This document shows positions 31,930 to 41,739 of a stretch of DNA of 51,517 bases, in pieces; within the stretch, counting starts at the first letter, position 1; every line of letters begins with the position of its first letter. Below the pieces are notes generated by a model. It saw only the letters and a list, made by a program, of their open reading frames with translations, was not told the origin of the DNA and made no database searches. The translations under genes and the position numbers were made by a program. The DNA lies in contig BFEA01001127.1 in assembly GCA_003427395.1 (NCBI GenBank), positions 9,562-61,078 of the forward strand. Reading direction: 5' to 3'. This DNA is from Chara braunii (taxonomy: Eukaryota; Streptophyta; Charophyceae; Charales; Characeae).

Positions 31930-32228
31930 ATTTTCTCACATGCGGTATTAAGGTCCGGGAAATCGACAGAGCCATATATTGCCGACGAGCAGTCAGAGGT
32001 AGACAAAAAACTGGCTGAAAAGAAGAAAGAGAAGAAGGAGAAGAAGAAGCTGTTGGAAGAGAAACAGAAGATGGAAAGAGAGATGAAAGAGAAATTAGAA
32101 AAAGAAATGAGAGAAAGAGATGAGAAGGTGAAGAAGGAATTAGCAGAAGCTGAAGAAGAAGAAGAAGAAGAGGAGGAAGGTGACGGGAGGTTGGAGCGAA
32201 GAAGAGCCCAGCAGACTGAAGAGAAGGC
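31930..32228 (+). pseudogene. Coiled-coil gag-like ORF, part 1 (before the nested insertion)
   Basis: An open frame from a TAG near 31920 reads KSTEPYIADEQSEVDKKLAE and continues into a long Lys/Glu helix (EKKKEKKEKKKLLEEKQKM, then MREREMKEKLEKE-like repeats and an E-run) up to QQTEEK. There is no clear ATG in frame near the start, so the 5' end is uncertain. The frame is cut by the nested element between the second and third bases of an Ala codon (GC|T) and continues exactly at 40914. The charged coiled-coil composition, position after the primer-binding site and lack of enzymatic motifs suggest a gag-like structural protein. Confidence 0.6.
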
Positions 32229-33240
32229 TGTTATGAACCCAGATCGTGAAACAGTTGTCAACAATGCAAGTCCAGAAAATGAATAGTCAAAAATCGTGAC
32301 CAGACAGAATGACGTGAGATATCATACACAGACGAAGAGGGAGGAGGGAGGAGAGACAAAGGAGAGGAAGAAAATGCCCACTCCTGCTTTGGGCTCCCTC
32401 CTCTACTGCCACCTCATCAATCAATAGTCTGAACGAGGATCCGAGTATCCGAGTATCCTCAATGTGCCACGTGGCAGAACTAATCAGTTCCGCATCAGCA
32501 TCTGGAGCAATGTCGACATGAAGACCACCAGGTACGTATCCTCGAACTCCCCCACAGTCCTGATCTCCTCCTGAAGTGACGACGAACAGAACAGCAATGT
32601 CGAAATATATAGTCCCAGTCACAGAACACGTGGACAGCAGCCACGTCAGCATGATACACATGGCAGCAGCCACATCAGCGAAGGTGCATGGCAGCTGCCA
32701 CGTCAGTAGGCCAGGAAGACAGGAGCAAGCCGGCCACCATGCCGGGATAACAGCAACTCGCCTAGTCACAATGCCAGCAGCGTCGAGCCAGCGTCGCAGC
32801 GTCAAGCCAGCGTCGAAGTCAATGCGTGAAGTCAGCATCAACGCAAGACAGAATGAATGTCAAAGCCTGGAAGTCAACTCTTATGTAGTGTTGACGCGGG
32901 GTCTAGACCCCGGAGGCTGTATCCCTCGGCCGTCGAGATCTCAATGCGAACAAGGGCTCAGATCGGCCTGAAACCGAATTCCCTCCGGCCTGGATGCTGT
33001 CTGGGTTCCTGCGCACAACAATTGAGTGTATCCAATCTAGGGCTTGGGTGCAGTACCTTTGACTCTACAGTTGACTTTGACTCTTGGATTTCCTGTGTGC
33101 AGCGTTCGGTCACACAGCCACGCTCGACAGACTCAGGCCTGGGCGTGTCTTGGTCACACAGCCCAGTGCAGACCTTCTCAGGTCTGCGTGGCCTGGGGTG
33201 AGTTCTAAGCCCCAAGCTACTTCTGAACACGGTTATTACA
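32229..33240 (-). repeat. 3' LTR of the chromovirus
   Basis: 1012 bp. Contains two CCACGTCA motifs, a CCACGTGG palindrome near 32467 and AGCGTC repeats (32780-32820). In element sense it is preceded by AATGGGCCGGCAGGAA, the likely polypurine tract. Confidence 0.95.
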
Positions 33241-33316
33241 TTCCTGCCGGCCCATTTTTGAGTTCCACCGCAGAAATATTTAAGACTTTAACCCTCGTTC
33301 ATAAGCAGCGACAATA

Positions 33317-33838
33317 TCAAAAGCAGTTACTAAACCATCTGTCCTCAGATGGTGCTTGAGTTTTAAAACGTACCTTGAACTGCTTCTGAGGTCGTCCACG
33401 TCCTCCCGTAGAGAAGTAGCCATGCTCTATGATTCGGTCAACCTCGTATCCGCCATCCATGTCTGGTAGAATCATAGAGGGTCTATGAGGAAAATCATTT
33501 CCTTCTACGTAAGGCAACAATTTGGACGCATGAAAGACAGGGTATGTTTTGAGATGAGGGGGAATATCAATTCGATAAGACGGTCCCTCTGCATCTCCAA
33601 TTACCTTGAGAACTTCCCAGGGTCCAAAATAGACACGTAACAATTTCTGGGAGACATCTTCTTCTAGTGAAAACTCTATAGATTTTACCCAAATCAGATC
33701 ACCTTCTTTTAATGTAGACGGTCGACGGTGCTTGTTGGCTTGTTCAATCATTCGTAGTTGAGATTTCCTTAGGTTATCTTTAACTTTTTGAATGTCTTCC
33801 TGAAACAAGATTGCATATTCTCGGGTCCCTGGGGGCAA
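33317..33838 (-). pseudogene. pol: Chromovirus integrase C-terminus with chromodomain
   Basis: Same frame as the core. KEGDLIWVKSIEF and KLLRVYFGPWEVLKVIG form the SH3-like GPF/Y module. DGGYEVDRIIEHGY, then GRGRPQKQFKVRF and EDRWF follow the pattern of a C-terminal chromodomain, of which the second aromatic position matches poorly. In chromoviruses this domain directs integration to particular chromatin. It ends 77 bp before the 3' LTR. Confidence 0.85.
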
Positions 33839-33892
33839 CCTAAGAAACTGGTCCCGGTTCAGTACATCAATGGGACGTTTAGTCTTCCACCC

Positions 33893-34324
33893 TTAGTGAA
33901 GTGCATTTGGAGTTTGTCCAGTAGACGTGTGGACACTATTGTTATATGCACTTGTAATCTTAGGTAAGTTCTCGTCCCAATCAATTTGATCGGGTCTAAT
34001 ATACATACGCAAAAGTTGTTGGCACAGACGGTTCATTTGTTCAGTCTGGCCATTCGTTTCGGGATGCCTCCCTGACGACATGGTCAGCCGTGTGCCATAA
34101 GCTTCCATCAGCTTTTGCCATGGCAGACTGGTGAACCTGACATCTCGATCAGACACAATGGTTTTGGGAAACCCATACTCAGTAACCCATCGCGTCTGAA
34201 ATTTTTGAATGACAAGTTCAGTACGCGCTTCTGCTGGTAAGGGAACAAACATAGCGTATTTAGAGAAATGGTCCACAATTACCATCACTTGACTGTTACC
34301 ATTGCGACTTTTAACCAGACTCAT
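33893..34324 (-). pseudogene. pol: Chromovirus integrase catalytic core
   Basis: Same frame again. The three catalytic acidic residues are visible in VIVDHFSKYAMFVPL, IVSDRDVRFTSLPW and HPETNGQTEQMNR, with the expected D,D-35-E spacing. It ends at a TAA at 33895-33893 after TPNALH, where family members read on into the C-terminal domain. Confidence 0.92.
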
Positions 34325-34351
34325 GAAGTCAATTGAGATAGACTCACCTGG

Positions 34352-35026
34352 TTATCTTGGTATAGGTAATGGCTTGAGAAGTCCAAGGGGATTCTCGTGC
34401 GACAACTTGTTTCTCTGACACACTAAACAAGTACGAACATATGTTAGTACGTCTTCTTTAAGTCCCTTACATTCAAAACATTCTCTGACTTCAGCATATG
34501 TTTTCTTGAAACCAAAGTGACCCTCGGAATCGTGACATTCCCCTATCAATACACTCTTTATCTCTTCCTTATAAGGAATGCACAGTCTTTGTTCAGTTTG
34601 GTCAATCAAGAATAACAACCCACCAGTCATTCTATAGTTGGGTAGTTGGGATGAGTCTCGTACAAGGACATCCGTGATTGGTTTCCAGATAGGATCAGTA
34701 GCATATCCTTGGCGAATCTGATCTTTCAGGTCATTCCCAACATCCAAGTAAGAGACAATTGCACCAAAGAAATCACTCCGTCTGGGCAATGAGTCTGCGA
34801 CCACATTAGACTTACCTTTGATCGATTTCAACTCAAAATTGAAGGTATCAATAAACGCAGACCATCGTACCAGCTTATCAGAGAGCCTCGACTGTGTCTT
34901 TATCCACTTTAGGGTAGAGTGGTCTGAATACATAGTGAAGTGTCTCCCTAACAAGTAGTGCTTCCACATGTTTAGTGCATAGACTAAGGCATACAACTCC
35001 CTTTCATAGGTGGAGTTGGCAACCAC
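34352..35026 (-). pseudogene. pol: Chromovirus RNase H remainder and integrase zinc-binding domain
   Basis: Same frame as the preceding part. YERELYALVYALNMWKHYL and YSDHSTLKW carry the other RNase H acidic residues; VVADSLPRR is the usual domain end (family ADALSR). The HHCC zinc domain follows as ECHDSEGHFG and CLVCQRNK. A TAA at 34354-34352 after PLPIPR stops it, in the middle of the normally conserved LPIPxRPWExI linker. Confidence 0.9.
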
Positions 35027-35038
35027 TTCAGACGGCAG

Positions 35039-36871
35039 TCACGCAGACATAAACTCTATAGGCCTATAGCCCTTGCCGTCATCTTGATGTAGAACAACGC
35101 CAATCCCATACTGACTTGCATCAATAGTGACAATGAAAGGCAAAGACGGATCAACAATCTTAAGGATGGGGTAGTGAGTCAGGGCATACTTCAGTTTCCG
35201 AAAGGAGGACTCACAATCCTTATCCCACAACCAGATAGTTTCCTTCTTTAACAATCTTCGCATTGGTGCAGCAATCAATGAGAAGTTTCTGACAAACTTC
35301 CTATAATAACTGGTTAAACCAAGGAAAGATCGTAGTTCAGTTATAGACTTAGGTTGTGGCCAGTCTCTAATTGCTGAAATCTTTTTCTCTTCCGGCCTTA
35401 AACCTTCTTCGTTTACTATGTGTAAGTATAACACCTCGGACTTAGCAAACTCAGACTTCTTGGGATTGATTTTGAAGGTGCCCTCACGCAACTTCCATAG
35501 CACCAGACGAAGGTGCTTCTCATGATCTTCTAGTGTTTTACTATACACTAGAATATCATCAAGATAGACAATAACAAACTTATCGAGCCATTCACGAAAC
35601 AAGTCATTCATTGACCTTTGAAACGTAGCAGGGGCATTCGTTAATCCGAAGGGCATTACCACGAACTCATAATGGTCATACCTGGTCCGGAAAGCGATCT
35701 TATGCTGATCGCAGGGTTCCACCTCAATCTGGTGATACCCAGATTTCAAGTCGATCTTGCTAAAGTACATGCAACCCTGTAGTTGGTCAAGTAAGTCGTC
35801 AATGCGAAATAGCGGCTCAACATTCTTAACAGTGACGACATTCAACCCTCTGTAATCAATATAGAGACGCAACTCACCTTTCTTTTTGGGCACAAATAGG
35901 ACAAGGGCACCATAAGGAGAAGAGCTAGAGCGAATCCATCCTTTCTCTGTTAAGTCCTGCGATTGTTTTCTTAGTTCCTCAAGTTCCCTGGCAGACATGC
36001 GGTAGATAGGGCCCTTGGGAATCTTACTGCTAGGAATAATTTCAATGGTGTGCTTTATAGCACGCACAGTTATTCCTGTTGGTTCGTTGAATAGTTCTTT
36101 ATATTCATTTAAGAGTTTTTCAATTGAAGGAGGATAGGAAGTAGAAGACTCTCCTGCTCTTTTTACTAAAACCATCATTACTTCCTGTTCCAACTTCTTC
36201 TTTGAAACCATTGAGCGAAAGGCTGGATAACTCATACAACAAAAAGATAGACTAGAGTCAGAGCCAGACTTATTAAACAATTTGATTGGTTTCGAATTCG
36301 ATTTTGCGTCTCGCAACTGCACAACCTTCTCTTTGAACTTAATGTCTGGGTTGGCTTCCTCGTGCCAATCCATTCCCAGAAACAAGTCAAATGGTAAGTT
36401 CTTTTCAATCAGGAAGGATATCTCATGCAACATCTTTTTACCTTCCTTTGTTCGAAACCAACACTTGACACGATCAACATACTGCGAGACAGTAATCGTG
36501 CTTTTGTCGACCAAAACAGACGTTATAGGTCCAGACAGGTCTTTCACCTTCATTCCGAGATGCAACTTGCGAATTGCCTTCTCAGATATGTAGGATCGCG
36601 TGGGTCCTGAGTCCAACAGTGCACCTACACGTGTGCGTGCAATCTCTACATCCGCGAGTAGTAGGTCACCCTTAGACTTAGCTTTCTTAGCCCATGAGCT
36701 TCGTAATGCCAACAACTCGTTACCAAGCTCATCAAGGGAGTCGTCCAGAGAGATGGAACATAAGACAGGTTCAGGGTGTTCTGGACGATGGGCCGAAGAA
36801 GAACCATCCTCTGCCATGTGAGTCAAAAGGTTGGAAGGGTTAGTAGGCGCCTTACCTTCTTCTTGATCCAA
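35039..36871 (-). pseudogene. pol: Chromovirus protease and reverse transcriptase
   Basis: About 610 codons. The aspartic protease site LLDSGPTRSYIS lies at about 36605-36613 (DSG); Pro replaces the usual Ala after DSG. RT follows with GWIRSSSSPYGALVLFVPKK, LRLYIDYRGLN, YFSKIDLKSGYHQI, VMPFGLTNAPATFQ and the catalytic YLDD at 35566-35555, then the FLGLTSYYRKFV connection and the first RNase H Asp in FIVTIDASQYGIG. A TGA at 35041-35039 stops it; the frame simply continues afterwards, so this is a nonsense mutation. The first Met of this frame is a TTG, so pol was probably fused to gag or frameshifted from it. Confidence 0.93.
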
Positions 36872-36903
36872 ACCTTTAGACTCAGTAGAAGCAGATGCTA
36901 CTC

Positions 36904-37261
36904 CTACTGGCGGCTCGCTTTTGGGTTACGAATCAACGGGCACCATGCAATCACATGCCCTACAATGCCACACTTCAGGCACTGCGATGTTGTCCATTCG
37001 TTCCTGCCACGTTTTTTGTGACAGGCCCATATTTTCCCAAGGCTTCCCGACCGCAATCCCGGGGTGCCATGGGAACGAGCGTGGTTTCTTCTTCTTGACT
37101 GGCGGTCGTGGTCCTCCCTTGTTGACCACGGCAGCAGTGACTTCCCCCTTCCCGGAATCACTGCTGTTCGCCACACTCTCGGCCTCCAATGACCACCTTT
37201 CCACGGTTTCGTCATAAAAAACGACGAGGGTGTGATCCTGGCGCTTTTGGCGCCAAAGCAC
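36904..37261 (-). pseudogene. gag: Chromovirus gag C-terminus with CCHC zinc knuckle (frameshifted)
   Basis: The frame in phase with the gag core reads VNKGGPRPPVKKKKPRSFPW and continues to KTWQERMDN. A CCHC knuckle CLKCGIVGHVIAWC (CX2CX4HX4C) then appears in a different frame, ending at 36904. The protease frame is again that of the gag core. Two compensating indels around 36910-36990 would explain this. The nucleocapsid knuckle binds the element RNA. Confidence 0.75.
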
Positions 37262-37843
37262 TCACTTGCCTGTACCTGCACCACCACCATATTTCACAAC
37301 AGATGCATAAGAATTTTTTACCTGAGAGATCATTTGCTCTCGTTGGAGAGCCAAATCCCGAAATTGCCTATAGTTATACTTACCCGACTTAGACTCTGCC
37401 ACGAGTTGTCCACGAATGGGCTCGGGCAGAGCTCGGAAATAAATGTACAAGACCTGGTTGTCTTGCAGGTTTAATCCTGGAACCTGCAGCAACCGATCAA
37501 CTTCCCGTGATAACGACTCCACAGAGGTCCAATGCTTTTGACCAATCGTGGTGAGCTGGTCAAAGGCCTTGTCGGCCGTCGTTTTGTCCAAAAACCGTTC
37601 CTTGATCTTCCCAAGGAACTGTTTGAGGTTCAATGTTCCAGCCCACTCCCCGATGTCATTGAACCCTGCGGCATTGGCTTCGGCCAAAACCCACTCCTTA
37701 GCTTCCCCACCAATACAAGAAGTAGAGAATGCAACCTGGGATTCGGGTTCGACAGGGGCCGTGCTACAGTAAGTTTGAATCTCTGCGATCCACAAAAGCA
37801 GATTTTCGTCTTTCTTATTACAAAACGTGAAAGGCAATTTCAT
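37262..37843 (-). pseudogene. gag: Chromovirus gag core (capsid-like)
   Basis: 193 codons with the Retrotrans_gag pattern: NLLLWIAEIQTYC, then GGEAKEWVLAEA, LKQFLGKIKERFLD, LSREVDRLLQVPGLN and YIYFRALPEPIRGQL, the last typical of the capsid-like domain. It ends at a TGA (37264-37262), after which the same frame stays open to 36926. Forms the particle in working elements. The stop is probably a decay mutation. Confidence 0.85.
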
Positions 37844-37943
37844 TTTTGATTTTTTCTTTCCTCTTTGGTTTCTCAGGTTGTGGTGTGGTGACTTTGCTTC
37901 CTCCGGGAGACTTCGGCGGACTCGAAGGTTCCCCTTTCTTTTC

Positions 37944-38735
37944 TTACGGTATCTTCTGTTCCGGTTTCTGGGTCTCTACTCTAAGAGACTTCATTGCGTC
38001 TCCCATTAATTTCTCTGGCTTTTCTTCCTTTCTTTCTTCCTTGACCTTTTCTTTTCCCTTGATCAGATTCGTGACTGTCCGGAGTCCTGAAGCCACATCA
38101 TCAATTTGTGACTGCATTCGTTCGCCAAACTGATCAATTTTCAGTTCTAAGTGGGCAAGGTAATTCACAAGGTGAGCCAAGGAAATTTCATATTCTTCCC
38201 CTTCAGTTTTAACAACAGTTTGTCTAACCTCTTGAACTTTTTGCTCTTGCTGTTCAATCTTCTTCTTCCTCAATTCTTTTTTCCTCTTCTTCTCTTTTTC
38301 TAGTGCTTCTTGAAGTTGTCTGATATTCTCATCCACGGCCTCTTCAGACACAACCCTTTCTTCTTCTTCTTTCTGTTCAGCAAGCTGACTGAGCTGATCC
38401 ATGATATACTTATCGAGTGCCTGTCGGCACTTGATTAGTATCTCCTGAACTTGAATGACGTCGGTGCCTGTGACAGACGATTCAATAGCATCATGCAATG
38501 CTCTTAAATCGTACAGGCTCCGGACGTGAGCCTCAACATCCTCACCGGCCGCATGAAGTTCAGATATCAATTTGTCTAGATGGGCAATCAAGACTTTTTT
38601 CCGCTCTTTTACTTGCTGTTTCGTTCGGGGGTCAGGAGTCTCATCCACAACAAACATGAGTGAGACTGAGTAGAAGAGAAGTGGGATGAATCGGGTGAGC
38701 ACTGAGAGTTTCAGAGAATTCCAAACGAAAGACAT
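37944..38735 (-). pseudogene. Chromovirus leader ORF: coiled-coil, gag N-terminal region
   Basis: An ATG at 38735 opens 263 codons. The N-terminus has a hydrophobic stretch (VLTRFIPLLFYSVSLMFVV), followed by a long charged coiled coil (EQKEEEERVVSEEAVDENI, then ALEKEKKRKKELRKKKIEQQ), and it ends ETQKPEQKIP at a TAA. The frame continues after the stop for about 30 codons toward the gag core, which lies one frame over. So stop plus frameshift probably separate what was one gag protein. Confidence 0.6.
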
Positions 38736-38739
38736 CTTG

Positions 38740-39190
38740 TTGTACGTCTGCCGCACAATAAATTATCAATTAACGGTAATAAATTTCACGGCCGCATTGA
38801 TGTATCACAACAAGATTTCAAATAACCGAAGAAAAAGAATCAGAAACAATTTATTTCTATTTCTAACTATTGTTGTTCTTTGTCTGTGTGATGACGTCCT
38901 ACTCGAGGGTGTACAGGTACCACTACAGGCCCATGTGATCAAACACCACACACAAGTAAATACGCAAACACCACACACAACAACAACGGGTAAGTATGCC
39001 AACAACAATCACAACAATCTGTCAGCAAACTTCGTCAATCTGCTGTGTCCACTTGATTGTCTGTGCGATCACGCACTCGCCCGGACGGCTGGCACTACAG
39101 CTGTACCGCCGTTGTCTTCAGAGTGCCCCTTTTACTTAGCAGTAGTCCTACCTGCCACGTGTCTCCCCTGGCATGCCAACACAACAGATC
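38740..39190. other. Chromovirus 5' leader (upstream part)
   Basis: Between the motif cluster and the first ORF. The plus-strand 216-codon frame across it is antisense and repeat-driven; I see no gene. Confidence 0.5.
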
Positions 39191-39775
39191 CTGCCACGTC
39201 AGCACTCTTCCAGTCAGCCAGTAGTGGGATGCCACGTCAACAAATGTGTGTCCTGATCCTCGCCACGTGCCTCTTCCACGCGTCTCGTGAGATACTGTCG
39301 CCGTTATTGCCAGTCAGATCATGCCACGTCAGCTAAGGGCCTGTTGCCACGTCAACAGATAGCCACCACCTCATAAAACAGGTGTGATGACTCTTCCAAC
39401 CACATCAGCAGTCAGTCTTGTCCCCAAAGCCACGTCCGCACCTGCGGTAGACCCTGTCGCGTGTCAGCAGCACAAGAAGTGCCACGTCAACAATCAGCAA
39501 CAAGGTCTTCAGACGTGGCACAACATATGCCACGTCAGCAAGGGATCGCGATGTTACTATCGCGATCCAAGCTGGCATGCGGTATCTCCAATGGCAGTCC
39601 CTTCTGCCACGTCAGCAGCCTAGTAGGGACTTCCTCTCGCCAGTGAAGTCTGCACCTCGTCTGCACTCTCGGCAATGTCTTCTCGCCAGTGAAGTGTGTA
39701 CCACGTCAGCAATCCCCGGCAATGTCGTCTTACTAAACAGGTATGTACCTCGTCAATATCCCTTGCCACGTCATC
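39190..39775 (-). promoter_or_regulatory. Cluster of TGACGTGG (bZIP-type) motifs in the untranslated leader
   Basis: Nine copies of CCACGTCA on the plus strand (TGACGTGG in element sense), plus CCACGTGC, CCACGTCC and one opposite GACGTGGCA, between the primer-binding site and the first ORF. TGACGTGG is the hybrid C/G-box recognised by plant bZIP factors. The spacing is irregular (about 15-90 bp), so this is not a simple tandem repeat. Regulatory use is inferred. Confidence 0.5.
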
Positions 39776-39847
39776 ACATACTCAACCTCACTCACCTGCG
39801 CGCCACCTGGTGCCTACTCATATACAAATGTCAACTTCAGGAGATTA

Positions 39848-39859
39848 GCTCTGATACCA
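39848..39859 (-). other. Primer-binding site of the chromovirus
   Basis: Minus strand TGGTATCAGAGC, a perfect match to the complement of plant initiator-Met tRNA, three bases after the 5' LTR. Confidence 0.95.
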
Positions 39860-39862
39860 AAT

Positions 39863-40909
39863 TGTTATGAACCCAGATCGTGAAACAGTTGTCAACAATG
39901 CAAGTCCTGAAAATTAATAGTCAAAAATTGTGACCAGACAGAATGAGGTGAGATATCATACACAGACGAAGAGGGAGGAGGGAGAAGAGACAAAGGAGAG
40001 GAAGAAAATATCCACTCCTGCTTCGGGCTCCCTCCTCTACTGCCACCTCATCAATCAATAGTTTGAACGAGTATCCGAGTATCCTCAATGTGCCACGTGG
40101 CAGAACTAATCAGTTCCGCATCAGCATCTGGAGCAATGTCGACATGAAGACCACCAGGTACGNNNNNNNNNNNNNNNNNNNNNNNNNNNNNNNNNNNNNN
40201 NNNNNNNNNNNNNNNNNNNNNNNNNNNNNNNNNNNNNNNNNNNNNNNNNNNNNNNNNNNNNNNNNNNNNNNNNNNNNNNNNNNNNNNNNNNNNNNNNNNN
40301 NNNNNNNNNNNNNNNNNNNNNNNNNNNNNNNNNNNNNNNNNNNNNNNNNNNNNNNNNNNNNNNNNNNNNNNNNNNNNNNNNNNNNNNNNNNNNNNNNNNN
40401 NNNNNNNNNNNNNNNNNNNNNNNNNNNNNNNNNNNNNNNNNNNNNNNNNNNNNNNNNNNNNNNNNNNNNNNNNNNNNGCGTCGAAGTCAATGCGTGAAGT
40501 CAGCATCAACGCAAGACAGAATGAATGTCAAAGCCTGGAAGTCAACTCTTATGTAGTGTTGACGCGGGGTCTGGACCCCGGAGGCTGTATCCCTCGACCG
40601 TCCACATCTCAATGCGAACGAGGCCTCAGATCGGTTTGGAACCGAATTCCCTCCGGCCTGGATGCTGTCTGGGTTCCTGCGCACAACAATTGAGTGTATC
40701 CAATCTAGGGCCTGGGTGAAGTACCTTTGACTCTACAGTTGACTTTGACTCTTGGATTTCCTGTGTGCAGCGTTCGGTCACACAGCCACGCTAGACAGAC
40801 TCAGGCCTGGGCATGTCTTCGTCACACAGCCCAGTGTAGACCTTCTCAGGTCTGCATGGCCTGGGGCTGAGTTCTGAGCCCCAAGCTACTTCTGAACAGG
40901 GTTATTACA
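39863..40909 (-). repeat. 5' LTR of the chromovirus (contains an assembly gap)
   Basis: Same ends as the other LTR, with 315 N at 40163-40477. The matching segment of the 3' LTR (32540-32811) is 272 bp, so the gap size is overestimated by about 40 bp unless this LTR has an insertion. Confidence 0.93.
40163..40477. other. Assembly gap (315 N) inside the LTR
   Basis: Falls in the AGCGTC/CACGTCAGC-repeat part of the LTR, where short reads from the two LTRs would collapse. Confidence 0.99.
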
Positions 40910-40913
40910 AGGC

Positions 40914-41232
40914 TGAGAGTAGCCAAGCTGGGGCAATTCAATTACTTCAGATGGAGGCAATGGACTGGATGGGCCAGTTCGGGTATCGAACAAAGTTGCC
41001 AGAGGAGAGTGAGGAGGAGAAAAATGCTTCTGTGATTAAGATGGCATCAGCAGCAGACAAGGAAGAGAAAGACTTGCTGCTGGAGGAGAAGAGAGCAAAA
41101 CTCAATAATAAGCTGGTGGGTACGAGAAGGCAAGTATATAATGATAAAAAAAAGTTGAAAGAGGAGGGCGAGAGATTACAGATGCTGCTCAAGGAACAAA
41201 AGGTAAGGAAGCTGCCACAGACGAACGATTAA
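40914..41232 (+). pseudogene. Coiled-coil gag-like ORF, part 2
   Basis: Continues part 1 in the same frame across the nested insertion: ESSQAGAIQLLQMEAMDWMG, then KLPEESEEEKNASVIKMAS and EEKDLLLEEKRAKLNNKLVG, ending at a TAA at 41230-41232. The family-like frame shifts by one base near 41200 into the next part, so the last dozen codons of this frame are out of phase. Confidence 0.6.
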
Positions 41233-41695
41233 CCCTCCTACCTGACACTCTTCTCCATACTAATGAAGAACTTGCTGCACTCCATCGGTCTGTTGGTAAG
41301 CTCGAAATGCATCAAGTGGAGTTCGAGGGAATTTGGAATAACTTCCTGCGCAACGCCTCTGAACAGATAGATCACCGAATCATCGGTTATATAGAACAGC
41401 TAGATAAGGCCCTCTGCAAGAAGCTGTCCGACCCTGCCGTTATTAGACGATTGAAAATTAGAGTTGGGGGAGGAGATGGAGGAGATGGAGGAGATGATGG
41501 TGACGATGACGGTGACAAGAAAGGGAAAGGTCTGGTCGCAGGGGTAGACCACAGCGACAATATAAGGTTAGGTTTGCATACCAGGAACCTTCAGAGGATC
41601 ACCGGTTTACGAGAGATGAACTGATTGAGACAGCGCCGCATATTGTGTCCTACTACGAGAGGGATAAGAGAGGGATTAACATAATAGGTAGGTAA
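41200..41695 (+). pseudogene. Coiled-coil gag-like ORF, part 3 (two frame changes)
   Basis: The frame to 41624 reads LLPDTLLHTNEELAALHRSV, EFEGIWNNFLRNASEQIDHR, IIGYIEQLDKAL, and a Gly/Asp-rich linker (41460-41520). A further one-base shift near 41570 opens KVRFAYQEPSEDHRFTRDEL, then IETAPHIVSYYERDKRG and a stop at 41693-41695, 44 bp before the 3' LTR. The protein therefore fills the whole internal region, supporting a gag-only element. The two indels make this copy dead. Confidence 0.55.
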
Positions 41696-41739
41696 AGTTG
41701 ATAACTTTCTGGAGGACCTCAAAATTAGGCCGGCGAGAG

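Larger units (their letters stand above)
32229..40909 (-). mobile_element. Ty3/gypsy chromovirus (full-length, inactive)
   Basis: 8.7-kb element on the minus strand. The LTRs read TGTAATAACC...GGTTCATAACA in element sense (5' LTR 39863-40909, 3' LTR 32229-33240). AGGC flanks both ends (32225-32228 and 40910-40913). A perfect initiator-Met primer-binding site and a gag-PR-RT-RNase H-integrase-chromodomain order mark a chromovirus. Coding is broken by in-frame stops and several frameshifts. By eye the LTRs differ at about 9 positions plus one 11-bp indel over the first ~230 aligned bases. It is inserted in reverse orientation inside another LTR element. Confidence 0.96.

Noticed and set aside
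38686-39336. 216-codon plus-strand ORF
   Set aside because: It is antisense to the chromovirus gag region and leader.
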